Part shown: positions 52,491-60,589 of the stretch, piece by piece
How the letters are laid out: each line of letters starts with the position of its first letter
Position numbering within the stretch: position 1 is the stretch's first letter
From: Longimicrobiales bacterium
GTDB taxonomy: Bacteria; Gemmatimonadota; Gemmatimonadetes; Longimicrobiales; Gaopeijiaceae
DNA: 64,000 bases
Assembly: GCA_951813395.1 (NCBI GenBank)
Contig: OX638356.1
Span: forward strand, 785,340 to 849,339
Reading direction: 5' to 3'
Program-made: the position numbers and the translations under genes
The notes under the pieces: generated by a model
What the model saw: the letters and a program-made list of their open reading frames with translations, nothing else
Database searches by the model: none
What the model was told of the DNA's origin: nothing

Positions 52491-53351
52491 ATGAATACCG
52501 ACAGACTTCTCAACGTCGGGTCGGCGCGTGAGCGGGTCCTCCCGCTGCTGGTCGCGCCCGCCTGCCTGCTCGCGTGCTCCGACACGACGACCAGTCCGGA
52601 AGAGGACGCCCGCCAGGTCGTCGTGGAGGCCTTTCTCTTCGCTGGCGAACCGGTGGACGACATTCGCCTGACCGAGACCGTGCCGCTGGGCGAGGATCCG
52701 GCACTGGCGCCCACGGTCGACGACGCCATCGTGACGCTGACGCGCGGCAGCGAGCTGTGGCTCCTGTCCCGCCTGGAAGAGCCCGGCACCTACGGCTATC
52801 CGGGAGAGGACCTGGAGGTGCGGGCGGGCGACCGCTTCAGCATTGAAATCGAGGCGTTCGGACGCACCGCCACCGGCGAAACCGTTGTCCCGGAACCTCC
52901 CGCCGGCCTGGAGCTCAACACGGACATGCTGCAGGTGCCCGAGATCACGCCCGGGACCATCCAGACGGGGATCCTGCAGACGCTTCAGGTGACTGTGACC
53001 TGGGAGAACCCGGATGCCAGCTTGCACTTTGTCGACGTGGAGGGACTGGATCCCGAGGCCGAGTCGATCTTTCCCGGCTTCAACCGTCCAGAAGGCGGGA
53101 GATTCCGTATCCGGAGCGCGCCGACCGACGAGAACTTCCATACGATCAGGCTCCCGCAACTTGAGCACCTGGGTCCCCATCGGACGATCGTGTACCGCGT
53201 CAACCAGGAATACGCCGACCTCTACAACAACCGGGTACAGGACTCGCGCGACCTCAACGAGCCGCCGAGCAACATCTCCGGCGGCCTCGGCATCTTCAGC
53301 GCCTTCAACTCGGCGGCACGCGACTTCGTCCTGGTGCGGGCGTCGGGTTGA
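52491..53351 (+). CDS. DUF4249-like surface lipoprotein
   Basis: 286 residues. ATG 52491 has a strong AGGAGGAG site eight bases upstream. The lipobox is LLAC. Following residues resemble DUF4249: VVVEAFLFAGEPVDDIRLTE, DDAIVTLTRGSELWLLS, a beta-sandwich region with LQVTVTWENPD, and an ILGIFSAFNS-like end (GGLGIFSAFNSAARDFV). The family normally lies after TonB receptors, as here (18 bases), and is thought to cap or feed the receptor. Confidence 0.82.
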   Translation: MNTDRLLNVGSARERVLPLLVAPACLLACSDTTTSPEEDARQVVVEAFLFAGEPVDDIRLTETVPLGEDPALAPTVDDAIVTLTRGSELWLLSRLEEPGTYGYPGEDLEVRAGDRFSIEIEAFGRTATGETVVPEPPAGLELNTDMLQVPEITPGTIQTGILQTLQVTVTWENPDASLHFVDVEGLDPEAESIFPGFNRPEGGRFRIRSAPTDENFHTIRLPQLEHLGPHRTIVYRVNQEYADLYNNRVQDSRDLNEPPSNISGGLGIFSAFNSAARDFVLVRASG

Positions 53352-53444
53352 CGGCGGCAGACGGGAATCGCCACCGTGGCGGTCGAAATGACGGCGCCAG
53401 GGTGACCTGGTGCCAGCCGGACCCCGTTCAGTGGAGTCGGACCA

Positions 53445-54053
53445 GTGGGCACGAATGCGACAATGCGGTCGGAAGCTCTTGCGCTTATCGACAAGGCGTG
53501 GCGCGCGCGGGGGGAGGCGCTGCAGTCACCGCCCCCCGACGCATCCGAGTCGGAGGCCATCGCGGTACGTGTCGAGGCCGACCTGGTCCGTGCTTGCGGA
53601 ATCTGCGAACGGATTGGCGCGCGGAGGGAGCTCTCGATCGCGTTGGGCAAGCTTGCGCACGTCGCGCTGGACCGCGGCCGGACGGACAGGGCGCTGGCCC
53701 TGCTCGAAGACGCTGTCGCCGCGGCCACGGCGGCTGGCGATCCGTTGCGGTTGGCCCACGCCGTGCGGCACCTGGGGCAGGTTCACCATCGACGGGGACA
53801 ATGGGACCAGGCGGAGGCGTGCTACCAGGAAGCGCTCGATCTGTATGAGGAGGCGAGCGACGTTTCGCCGCTGGACCACGCCAACGCGCTCCGCCCCATG
53901 GCCATCCTCCTCGAGGACCGCGGGGACGCGGACGAGGCCGTGGCGATCTGGCTCGAAGCCGCCGGGCTCTACAGGTCGGCCGGGGTCAAGGCGGGCGTGG
54001 AGGAGTGCGAGGCGCGGATCGCGGCTAGCCAACGCGCCGTCCCGGCCCAATGA
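53445..54053 (+). CDS. Tetratricopeptide-repeat protein
   Basis: 202 residues with about four TPR units: RRELSIALGKLAHVALDRGR, AHAVRHLGQVHHRRGQWDQA, YYQEALDLYEEA-like and ANALRPMAILLEDRGDADEA. No signal peptide. GTG 53445 has GGAG upstream; ATG 53463 is an alternative. The function is unknown; it probably binds protein partners. Confidence 0.75.
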   Translation: MGTNATMRSEALALIDKAWRARGEALQSPPPDASESEAIAVRVEADLVRACGICERIGARRELSIALGKLAHVALDRGRTDRALALLEDAVAAATAAGDPLRLAHAVRHLGQVHHRRGQWDQAEACYQEALDLYEEASDVSPLDHANALRPMAILLEDRGDADEAVAIWLEAAGLYRSAGVKAGVEECEARIAASQRAVPAQ

Positions 54054-54068
54054 GTTTCTTGCGCCGCC

Positions 54069-54269
54069 TCATCGACGTGGCACTGCGATGGCGTCCGCGG
54101 ACCGAAGGCGATGGGGCGCCGGGAGCCGGGTCAAGACTGCATACGCTTCCGCCAGCGAATGAGAGGACAGCACGAGCTCCTCACCGGCGTGCTCGCGTCG
54201 CTCGAGCTCAGCCAGGGTCCGCGCATGGTGTTCGTGCCAGGAACACACCGTCGCTACGAGGAAGACGAT
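54069..54269 (-). pseudogene. VapC-type PIN-domain toxin fragment
   Basis: The minus strand encodes about 66 residues strongly resembling the N-terminal half of PIN-domain RNases: VATVCSWHEHHARTLAELER and LVLSSHSLAEAYAVLTRLPA, then a premature stop. The catalytic Asp of the usual VDTN start is missing (IVFLVATVC instead) and the C-terminal half with further acidic residues is absent. It cannot be an active nuclease. It lies head-to-head with a VapB-like antitoxin fragment on the other strand, an arrangement unlike any intact VapBC operon. Confidence 0.7.
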
Positions 54270-54446
54270 ATGGGGAAGGTACAGATGAACGTCAGGGTGG
54301 ACGAAGCCCTGAAGAGAGCGGTCGTCCAGTTCTGCAGATCCCGGGGATTGGTTGTGGCCGGAAGGATGTCTACCGGCGGGGTCGTTGACCGACGCGAAGG
54401 CCTCAGCCGCTCGTCGTCGCCTCACCAAACCAGCGTGCCGCCGTGA
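54270..54446 (+). pseudogene. VapB-like ribbon-helix-helix antitoxin fragment
   Basis: ATG 54270, with GAGGAAG seven bases upstream, opens a 58-residue frame. The first ~33 residues, MGKVQMNVRVDEALKRAVVQ followed by FCRSRGLVVA, match ribbon-helix-helix antitoxins. From residue 34 the sequence becomes Gly/Arg/Ser-rich and unrelated. The toxin-binding tail is therefore lost, probably by deletion. A partly functional DNA-binding N-terminus remains possible. Confidence 0.6.
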
Positions 54447-54470
54447 CGGTTGGCGGTGGTCTCGTCGGCC

Positions 54471-54911
54471 TCAGCCGCTCCTGCCTCCCCGGCCCTCGGC
54501 GGTGGTCTGGTCGGTGCAGGCGGCCATGACCGCGTCGGCGTCGGCACTTCCGGCCTTGGTGGGTGCGCCCGTGTATTGGTCGTCCCTGAGGCCCGCGGTC
54601 ACGTGCAGGGAGGACGCGCCCGTGGTGGGATCGTCCAGGACGGTTGCCGTGAGGACGTGGCGTTCGCCGCGTCCGAAGAAGAGCCAGCGGTCGGCCGTTG
54701 GCAGGTACTTTTCACCCCGGACGAAGCCGATCTCGCTGTCTCCGTCCGCAATCGTGTACCCGAGGGTCTTGATGTGGTGCGTGGCGCAGTGCAGAGTCTG
54801 GGCGAGGCCCAGGGGAGCGACCGTGTGCATCGACTTCGGCACACCCATGATGCAGCCCGCGGATGCAAGGGCCACGGCCGCTGCGATCGGTAGGGGGCCT
54901 CTCGGTTTCAT
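54471..54911 (-). CDS. Small lipoprotein of unknown function
   Basis: 146 residues. ATG 54911 has AGGAGA upstream. The signal ends in ASAGC. The mature part has QTLHCATHHIKTLGYTIADG, IGFVRGEKYLPTADRWLFFG and HVLTATVLDDPTTGASSLHV, a DUF-like alpha/beta fold reminiscent of small outer-membrane-associated lipoproteins. An extra Cys pair (Cys60 region and near the end) may form a disulfide. Family not recognised. Confidence 0.72.
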   Translation of the reverse strand: MKPRGPLPIAAAVALASAGCIMGVPKSMHTVAPLGLAQTLHCATHHIKTLGYTIADGDSEIGFVRGEKYLPTADRWLFFGRGERHVLTATVLDDPTTGASSLHVTAGLRDDQYTGAPTKAGSADADAVMAACTDQTTAEGRGGRSG

Positions 54912-55038
54912 GCTGACTCTCCTGTGGTGACGAGGTGCTCGGGAACTGGTGTCCAGGTGGGCTGCCACTTTTCCTACCCGACACCGTGTTCCCGGGTTCC
55001 CCTGTTCCGTGGTTGCTGAGCAAGGCGTTCCTCTTGGG

Positions 55039-56424
55039 TCACGACGGTTCTGATTGAGTTGATTGGCCTGGGGTCTGGCCCGATCCGACCTGCATTCCGT
55101 AGCCCGTCAATGCCTCCTCCAAATCTCGGGTCGCTATGAACTCCTGACGCCGTCCGCGCTTTGTCAATGCCAGGAGCCCCGCGGCGGCCAGCTTGACCAG
55201 ATCGGCCCTGGCCGTGTTGGCCGTTATACCGTGACTGGTCCCGTGTGACTGTACGGTGTATCGGAATCCGGGATTGCGCAGGGCATGTCCCAACAACTGA
55301 ATCTGCCGGTGATTCAGGTCTGGCGAGTCACGGAGCCGGTATTCGATGTGCCGGATGTCCGACATCTTCCTGTCGACATATGACGAGAGCGCATCGATGC
55401 TGCGGACGATCACGCCGATGTGGTAGTCCACGAAGTAGGTAAGGTCTCCGCCATCGGTCTCGGTGTGCAGGTAGGCCCTGGCGTACTTCGCTGGAGCATT
55501 CCGCAGGATCCCCGATACAGCCAGGTATTGGGTAAGCGAATAGCCCTGTCGAACCATTGACCAGTAGAAGAGAGAGCGCGCCACCCGTCCGTTTCCGTTA
55601 ACGAATGGATGGTCGTATCCGATCATGAAGTGCAGGAGTATGGCGCGGACTACCGGATGGACCCAATGCTCGGGTGTCTGGTCATTGGCGAAAGCCACGA
55701 GACGGTCCATCCGGGCCGGCAACTCTGCGGCGGCCGGCGGGACATGGGCGGTCTCGTCGGAATGAACAAGAGTGACCACGATGTCGTCCGACGTTCTCCG
55801 GAAACGCCCGGCCATTGCTGCATCCCTTGTGCCGTCCATGAGAATGCTGTGGAGTTCAAACACGTCGGCCTTCCTGAGTTCTCGCTGGGCCAGTTCGCCG
55901 ACCCGTTCCATTGCGTGGTAGTTGTTCAGAATCATCCGCTCGCCATGGGTCCGTGGCTGGCGGCCCCTGCGGATCATCTCCTTGGCCACCCGCCGAGTCG
56001 TCGAAGCTCCTTCGAGCTGGCTCGATCTGATGGCCTCCTCCACGATCGAATTCGCGAGGAGGTGTTTACTACCGTGTCCCTCTACCAGATCCCGTACCTC
56101 GGACCTCGGGCCCGACACTCCCAGCTTCTGGTCGATCTCGTGAAGACCCTGCCGCACGGGTACGGGGTGGACGAGCGTGAAAGGATATCCCTCCTTGCTG
56201 CTGAAAGGCACGATCTCCCGTGCGGAAAGACGGGCCATTCGTGTGCCGAGCCACCATTCTTCGTGGGAAAAGCCGTCCGGAGGCGCCCTGTGGCGCATGT
56301 TATCCCAATGGAGGTATCGGCCGGCGGCGAGCATCGAGGTTCCGCGGACGATCTCGGCGAGGCGCTCTGGAGGTGTCCTGCTGAGCAGGGGGAGGACATC
56401 TGGTGGGGTGACAGGGATCTTCAT
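55039..56424 (-). CDS. Fic-domain protein with autoinhibitory helix and C-terminal winged helix
   Basis: 461 residues. The catalytic motif is complete: HPFVNGNGRVAR at 272-283, with His272 and the ATP-phosphate-binding residues. The inhibitory motif S-x-x-x-E-G appears upstream as SSQLEG (134-139), so this is a class II (N-terminally inhibited) Fic protein. The C-terminal ~90 residues form a winged helix (NHRQIQLLGHALRNPGFRYT, ITANTARADLVKLAAAGLLA). Fic enzymes transfer AMP or similar groups to target hydroxyls. A palindrome 18 bases upstream suggests autoregulation through the winged helix. Confidence 0.92.
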   Translation of the reverse strand: MKIPVTPPDVLPLLSRTPPERLAEIVRGTSMLAAGRYLHWDNMRHRAPPDGFSHEEWWLGTRMARLSAREIVPFSSKEGYPFTLVHPVPVRQGLHEIDQKLGVSGPRSEVRDLVEGHGSKHLLANSIVEEAIRSSQLEGASTTRRVAKEMIRRGRQPRTHGERMILNNYHAMERVGELAQRELRKADVFELHSILMDGTRDAAMAGRFRRTSDDIVVTLVHSDETAHVPPAAAELPARMDRLVAFANDQTPEHWVHPVVRAILLHFMIGYDHPFVNGNGRVARSLFYWSMVRQGYSLTQYLAVSGILRNAPAKYARAYLHTETDGGDLTYFVDYHIGVIVRSIDALSSYVDRKMSDIRHIEYRLRDSPDLNHRQIQLLGHALRNPGFRYTVQSHGTSHGITANTARADLVKLAAAGLLALTKRGRRQEFIATRDLEEALTGYGMQVGSGQTPGQSTQSEPS

Positions 56425-56441
56425 TCTGGAACGTCTTCCAT

Positions 56442-56474
56442 GGAACTGTCAATTTACTAGTAATTGATAGTTCC
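56442..56474. promoter_or_regulatory. Large inverted-repeat operator upstream of fic
   Basis: Arms GGAACTGTCAATT (56442-56454) and AATTGATAGTTCC (56462-56474) are inverted repeats matching at 12 of 13 positions around a 7-base spacer. It is sharply AT-richer than its surroundings and lies 18 bases before the fic ATG (56424), overlapping where a promoter should be. On the minus strand it contains TTGACA, a consensus -35 hexamer. Confidence 0.8.
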
Positions 56475-56488
56475 AGTGATCGATCCGG

Positions 56489-59400
56489 TCAACCGACCCG
56501 CCTCCCCGGCGTCCACGGCGCACCAGCCGCCTCCATATCCGCCTCCAGCGCCGCCAACGCCTCCTCCAACAGCGTCCTCAACGCGATGGACACCCTCTGG
56601 AACCCGCCCCGCGCGATCTCGAGGCTCTCCCGCTGCGTCTCGGTCGGCGCCTGGCGCGTATCCCAGTGCCCCCCGGCAACCTGGCCGATGCGCCCCATGA
56701 TCGACGGTGCGCTCGGCTCGTTGAGCGCGCCGCGGGCCGGGTCGCCCTGCAGCCGTGCCGCGATACCGGCCAGCCGCGCCTCGATGCCTTCCAGGCGCGT
56801 GTAGAGGTCGTCGCCGGCTGCGGGCGTCTCGTCCAGGGCGGCGCGCATATGGCGGAGGCGGTCGCGCGCGCGGCCGATCTCGGCGGCGGCGCCCCGTGCG
56901 CGGCGCTGCAGGTCGGCGGTCTCCTGGGCGAAGGCCATCGCGGCCGCGAAGTCCGTTGCCGCGTCGATGTTCGGCACGGGCTTCACGGCAAACGCCTGCG
57001 TCTCGCCCACCTGCTCGACACCGCCCTCCGTGATCAGCGCCATCTCGACCGTGTAGTCACCCGGAGGCGCCAGGGGGCCGCGCGGCGACCCCGCCCACGG
57101 CGGCGAAAAGCCCGGCGTGCGCAAGTCGACGGGGTCGGGGGCGGGGCGGCGGAGGTCCCACGTGACGCGGTGGAGGCCCTCGGTCGCGGGCCCCATGACG
57201 CGCCGCACCGGGTCGCCCGCCCCATCGCGCACGAGCATGGCCACGCGCGGACCACTCTCCAGCGCCTCGGCCCGCAGGGCGTCGTAGCCGGGGAAGGCGA
57301 TGTCCTCGTCGCGTTCGCGGGCCGCCCGCTCCGCATTGCGCCGCGCCGCGCGCGCGGTTTCGGGCGGGTCCGCCAGCCAGTAGGTGAAGGTGGCGCCGAA
57401 GTCGGGGTTGGGCGCGGTGTACGAGGTCGTGCCCAGGGTCGGCTGGCCGGGGGCCTGCAGCGGGGCGTTGGGTACGTACCACCAGGCGTCCCGCACGGGG
57501 AACAGGACCGCTCCTGCGGCAAGCGCACCGTCGGCCATTTCTCTCAGGGGCGCGTAGTCGTCGAGGACGTAGAAGCCGCGGCCGAAGGTTGCTCCCACCA
57601 GATCATTGTCGCGGCGCTGGATCTCCAGGTCTCGGAACGAGATCGTGGGTGCGCCCGCGCTCAGCCTGACCCAGTTGGCGCCGCCGTTCGGGGTGAAATG
57701 GATGCCGTTCTCGGCGCCGGCGAAGAGCAGATCGGGGTCGACATGGTCCTGCTCGATCGACCAGAGGATGACGCCGTCGGGCAGGTCGCCCGCGATGGAA
57801 CGCCAGGTGCGGCCGTGGTCGGTGCTGGCGAAGAGGTAGGGCCGAAAGTCGCCCTCCTTGTGGTTGTCGGCGGCGACGAAGACGGTCGCGGCGTCGTGCT
57901 GGGACGCCTTGACGTCGTTCATGAAGGCGCGTTCGGGCAGGCCCGGCGGGGGAGCGGCCTGCCGCCAGCTCGCGCCGCCGTCCTCGGTCGCCTGGATGAG
58001 CCCGTCGTCGGTGCCGGCATACAGGACGCCCTCGGCCACCGGCGATTCGGAGATCGCGGTGATGGTCGAGTACCACGACATGGCCGTGTTGCCGTAGACC
58101 GCGTCAACGCTGCGGACGCGCCCGGCCATCGGCAGCTCGTAGCGATTGTCGTCGCGGGTGAGGTCGCCGCTGACGGCCGTCCACGAATCGCCGCGGTCGT
58201 CGCTCCGCCACATGCGTTGCGACGCGTAGTAGATGCGGCCTTCGGCGTGGGGACTGACGATGACCGGCGAGTCCCAGTTCCAGCGCTCGGGCGGATCGCC
58301 GGGGGCGGGCAGGGGACGGATGCCGATGAGTTCGTGGTTGCGCAGGTTGACCCGCTGGAGGTTGCCCTGCTGGGACTGGATGTACGCGATGTCGGGCTCG
58401 GTCGGATCGAATGCGAGCGCGTATCCGTCGGCGCCCATCGGGGCGTACCAGTCGCGGTTGCGCACGCCCTCCAGGTTCATCGTGCGCGACGGCCCGTGCA
58501 GGGTGCCAAGGTCCTGCGCGCCGCCGAGGATGTTGTAGAACGGCGCCGAGTTGTCGAGCGCGAGCTTGTAGAACTGCGAGATGGGCAGGTTGGGGAAGTG
58601 CCGCCAGGTCGTGCCCTCGTCGAAGGTCTCGTAGAGGCCCGCGTCGGTGCCGGCAAGCAGGTGCCTGCCGTTGGCGGGGTCGATCCACAGCGCGTGGTTG
58701 TCGCTGTGCTTCTCGCGCCCGGTGCCGAGTTCGCTGAAGGTGGCGCCGCCGTCGCGGGTGACGTGGATGAAGACGTCCATCTGGTAGACGAGGTCGGGGT
58801 CGTGGGGCGACGCCTCGATCTCCTGGTAGTAGTGCGGCCCGGTCCCCCCCGAGATGTACGAATTGCGGCGCTCCCAGCTCTCGCCGCGGTCGACGGAGCG
58901 GTAGAAGCCGCGGTCGTCGGGCCCGCCCTCGATGGTGGCGTAGACGATGTTGCGGTCGGCGCCCGACACGTCGATGCCGATCTTGCCCATGTCGCCTGCG
59001 GGCAGCCCGGCGGTGACCTCGCGCCAGCTGCGGCCGCCGTCGGTGGACTTGTGGATGCCCGAACCCGGGCCGCCCGCGAGCAGCGACCAGACGGTGCGTC
59101 GGCGCTCGTACGTTGCGGCGTACATGATGTCGGGGTCGACCGGGTCGAATTCGACGTCGGTGACGCCGGTGTTCTCGTCGACGGTGAGCACGGCGGTCCA
59201 GGACTCGCCGCCGTCTTCTGTCCTGTAGAGCCCGCGCTCGCCCCCCGCCGACCACAACGGACCCTCGGCCGCCACGAACACCGTGTTCCCGTCGCGCGGA
59301 TCGACCAGGATCCTGCCGATGTGCTCGGACGTCGCCAGCCCGACCTGCTCCCACGTCCGCCCGCCGTCGCGGCTGCGGTAGACGCCGTCGCCCCACGCCA

Positions 59401-59809
59401 CATGCCGCCCGCTGACATTCTCGCCGGTGCCGGCCCACACAATGTCCGGATCGGACGGATCGATGGCCACGGCTCCGATTGAATACGACGGCTGATCGTC
59501 GAACACGGGCGTCCACGTGATCCCTGAATTCGTGGTCTTCCAGACGCCGCCGGAGCCGACCGCGATGTACCAGGTCGTGGGATCGCCCGGGTGCACCGCG
59601 ATGTCCGCGATGCGCCCGCCCATGAGCGCCGGGCCGATTTTGCGCAGCTTGAGCCCCTGGGTGGCTTGTGTGATGAGGGCGATGTCCGCCTGCGCGTCCT
59701 GGGGCGCGGCGCCGTGCGGGGTGGCGGCCAGCGCGGCGGCCGGGAGGAGGGCGGCGATGGCGGCCCGGGCGAGGTGGTCGAACATGGGTCGCGTCGTGGT
59801 GCGGGACAT
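56489..59809 (-). CDS. Exported BNR/sortilin-VPS10-like multi-propeller protein
   Basis: 1106 residues from ATG 59809; a longer frame to 59863 exists but starts before the signal peptide. Signal peptide to about 45. More than ten BNR/Asp-box blades follow (S-x-D-G-G-x-T-W pattern): SRDGGRTWEQV, TEDGGESWTAV, STDGGRSWREV, RSVDRGESWER, ATEDGGASWRQ and STDHGRTWRSI. This matches the large sortilin-like glycosyl-hydrolase-associated propellers common in Gemmatimonadota and Acidobacteriota. The C-terminal ~250 residues add a FlgD-like Ig segment (RVMGPATEGLHRVTWDLRRP) and a helical region (RARDRLRHMRAALDE). Probably extracellular; ligand unknown. Confidence 0.9.
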   Translation of the reverse strand: MSRTTTRPMFDHLARAAIAALLPAAALAATPHGAAPQDAQADIALITQATQGLKLRKIGPALMGGRIADIAVHPGDPTTWYIAVGSGGVWKTTNSGITWTPVFDDQPSYSIGAVAIDPSDPDIVWAGTGENVSGRHVAWGDGVYRSRDGGRTWEQVGLATSEHIGRILVDPRDGNTVFVAAEGPLWSAGGERGLYRTEDGGESWTAVLTVDENTGVTDVEFDPVDPDIMYAATYERRRTVWSLLAGGPGSGIHKSTDGGRSWREVTAGLPAGDMGKIGIDVSGADRNIVYATIEGGPDDRGFYRSVDRGESWERRNSYISGGTGPHYYQEIEASPHDPDLVYQMDVFIHVTRDGGATFSELGTGREKHSDNHALWIDPANGRHLLAGTDAGLYETFDEGTTWRHFPNLPISQFYKLALDNSAPFYNILGGAQDLGTLHGPSRTMNLEGVRNRDWYAPMGADGYALAFDPTEPDIAYIQSQQGNLQRVNLRNHELIGIRPLPAPGDPPERWNWDSPVIVSPHAEGRIYYASQRMWRSDDRGDSWTAVSGDLTRDDNRYELPMAGRVRSVDAVYGNTAMSWYSTITAISESPVAEGVLYAGTDDGLIQATEDGGASWRQAAPPPGLPERAFMNDVKASQHDAATVFVAADNHKEGDFRPYLFASTDHGRTWRSIAGDLPDGVILWSIEQDHVDPDLLFAGAENGIHFTPNGGANWVRLSAGAPTISFRDLEIQRRDNDLVGATFGRGFYVLDDYAPLREMADGALAAGAVLFPVRDAWWYVPNAPLQAPGQPTLGTTSYTAPNPDFGATFTYWLADPPETARAARRNAERAARERDEDIAFPGYDALRAEALESGPRVAMLVRDGAGDPVRRVMGPATEGLHRVTWDLRRPAPDPVDLRTPGFSPPWAGSPRGPLAPPGDYTVEMALITEGGVEQVGETQAFAVKPVPNIDAATDFAAAMAFAQETADLQRRARGAAAEIGRARDRLRHMRAALDETPAAGDDLYTRLEGIEARLAGIAARLQGDPARGALNEPSAPSIMGRIGQVAGGHWDTRQAPTETQRESLEIARGGFQRVSIALRTLLEEALAALEADMEAAGAPWTPGRRVG

Positions 59810-59887
59810 GGCGTGCGGCCTCGGTTGCAGGGTGAGGAGCGGCGGTGGGGCGGGGCGCCGCATGGGGTGGAAATGGATCGCGCGGGG

Positions 59888-60241
59888 ATGGGAGCCGCAA
59901 GGAGGGGGCTGAGAAGCCTTGTCGGCCTGGGTCCAGCTCTTGCGTTCGAGACGACGCTATCAGGTCGCAGATACGTTGCGAGAATCAGGAAGTGGCGAGA
60001 CCAAGGTTATCGTATCACCCTTTTCTTCCTCGCACTGCCCACCCCGGAAGAAGCCATCAAGCGTGTCAGACTCAGGGTGTCGCAGGGCGGGCACGATGTT
60101 CCGGAAAACGTGATCCGCCGACGGTTTGCTTCGGGATGGCGTAACTTCAGAGACGTCTACCGCCACGAGGTCGACGAATGGTTCTGGTACGACAACAGCA
60201 ATTCCGTACCCGTACTGATCGAGCGAGAAAGCAGGGGATAG
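59888..60241 (+). pseudogene. 5'-truncated zeta-toxin-like kinase
   Basis: 117 residues from ATG 59888 match the C-terminal half of zeta/PezT-like P-loop kinases: ALAFETTLSGRRYVARIRKW, YRITLFFLALPTPEEAIKRV, QGGHDVPENVIRRRFASGWR, and a final VLIERE strand. The N-terminal P-loop (G-x-x-x-x-G-K-T/S) needed to bind ATP is missing; upstream sequence belongs to the divergent BNR gene's leader. It is therefore probably inactive. The next gene, four bases on, is the small partner normally found after such kinases. Confidence 0.7.
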
Positions 60242-60244
60242 TCG

Positions 60245-60448
60245 ATGCCGGCAGACGCGCCAAACCAGGACAGGAGAATCACCGACCCCGCCGACGTCAT
60301 GGCGGCTCTCCTTCGCGCAGCGCGACGTGCCCGCGAAATCGCCCGTGCGACTGGTACCAAGGTGGTCGTCCACATGGATGGCGAGATCGTGGAGATAGAC
60401 CCCAACCCGGAAATGTTCGACGAATTGGCATCGGCCGGGGACGGTTAG
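60245..60448 (+). CDS. Small partner protein of a zeta-toxin-like kinase
   Basis: 67 residues: DPADVMAALLRAARRAREIA and RATGTKVVVHMDGEIVEIDP. This pattern (helix, then a strand with a D/G-G-x-I-V-E motif) recurs in small proteins encoded directly after zeta-type kinase genes; that association is from memory and unverified. ATG 60245 begins three bases after the kinase stop. It could be an antitoxin now without a working toxin. Confidence 0.65.
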   Translation: MPADAPNQDRRITDPADVMAALLRAARRAREIARATGTKVVVHMDGEIVEIDPNPEMFDELASAGDG

Positions 60449-60589
60449 CACGACCCGAAGTGGCCGACAAATGGCACCCCTCGGGGCCCCCCAGGAGGGT
60501 GGCGCTACTTCGTTGAGTCCGGTTCTGGCGCGACAGTGCTCCGATAGACAGATTGCGCCTTCCGCGTCAAGCCACCCGCCTGAGAGGGA

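Noticed and set aside
54050-54388. A 112-residue plus-strand frame starting in an ATGA overlap with the TPR gene
   Set aside because: After about 12 plausible residues it is Arg/Gly-rich noise and lies antisense to the PIN fragment; I treat it as spurious.
56666-59482. A 938-residue open frame on the plus strand opposite the BNR gene
   Set aside because: It is an antisense shadow of high-GC codon bias: Arg/Gly/Val-rich, no recognisable domain, while the minus strand has clear Asp-box repeats.
60449-60589. A GC-rich partial hairpin before the DUF3667 pair as a terminator
   Set aside because: The stem is short and imperfect and no T-run follows.
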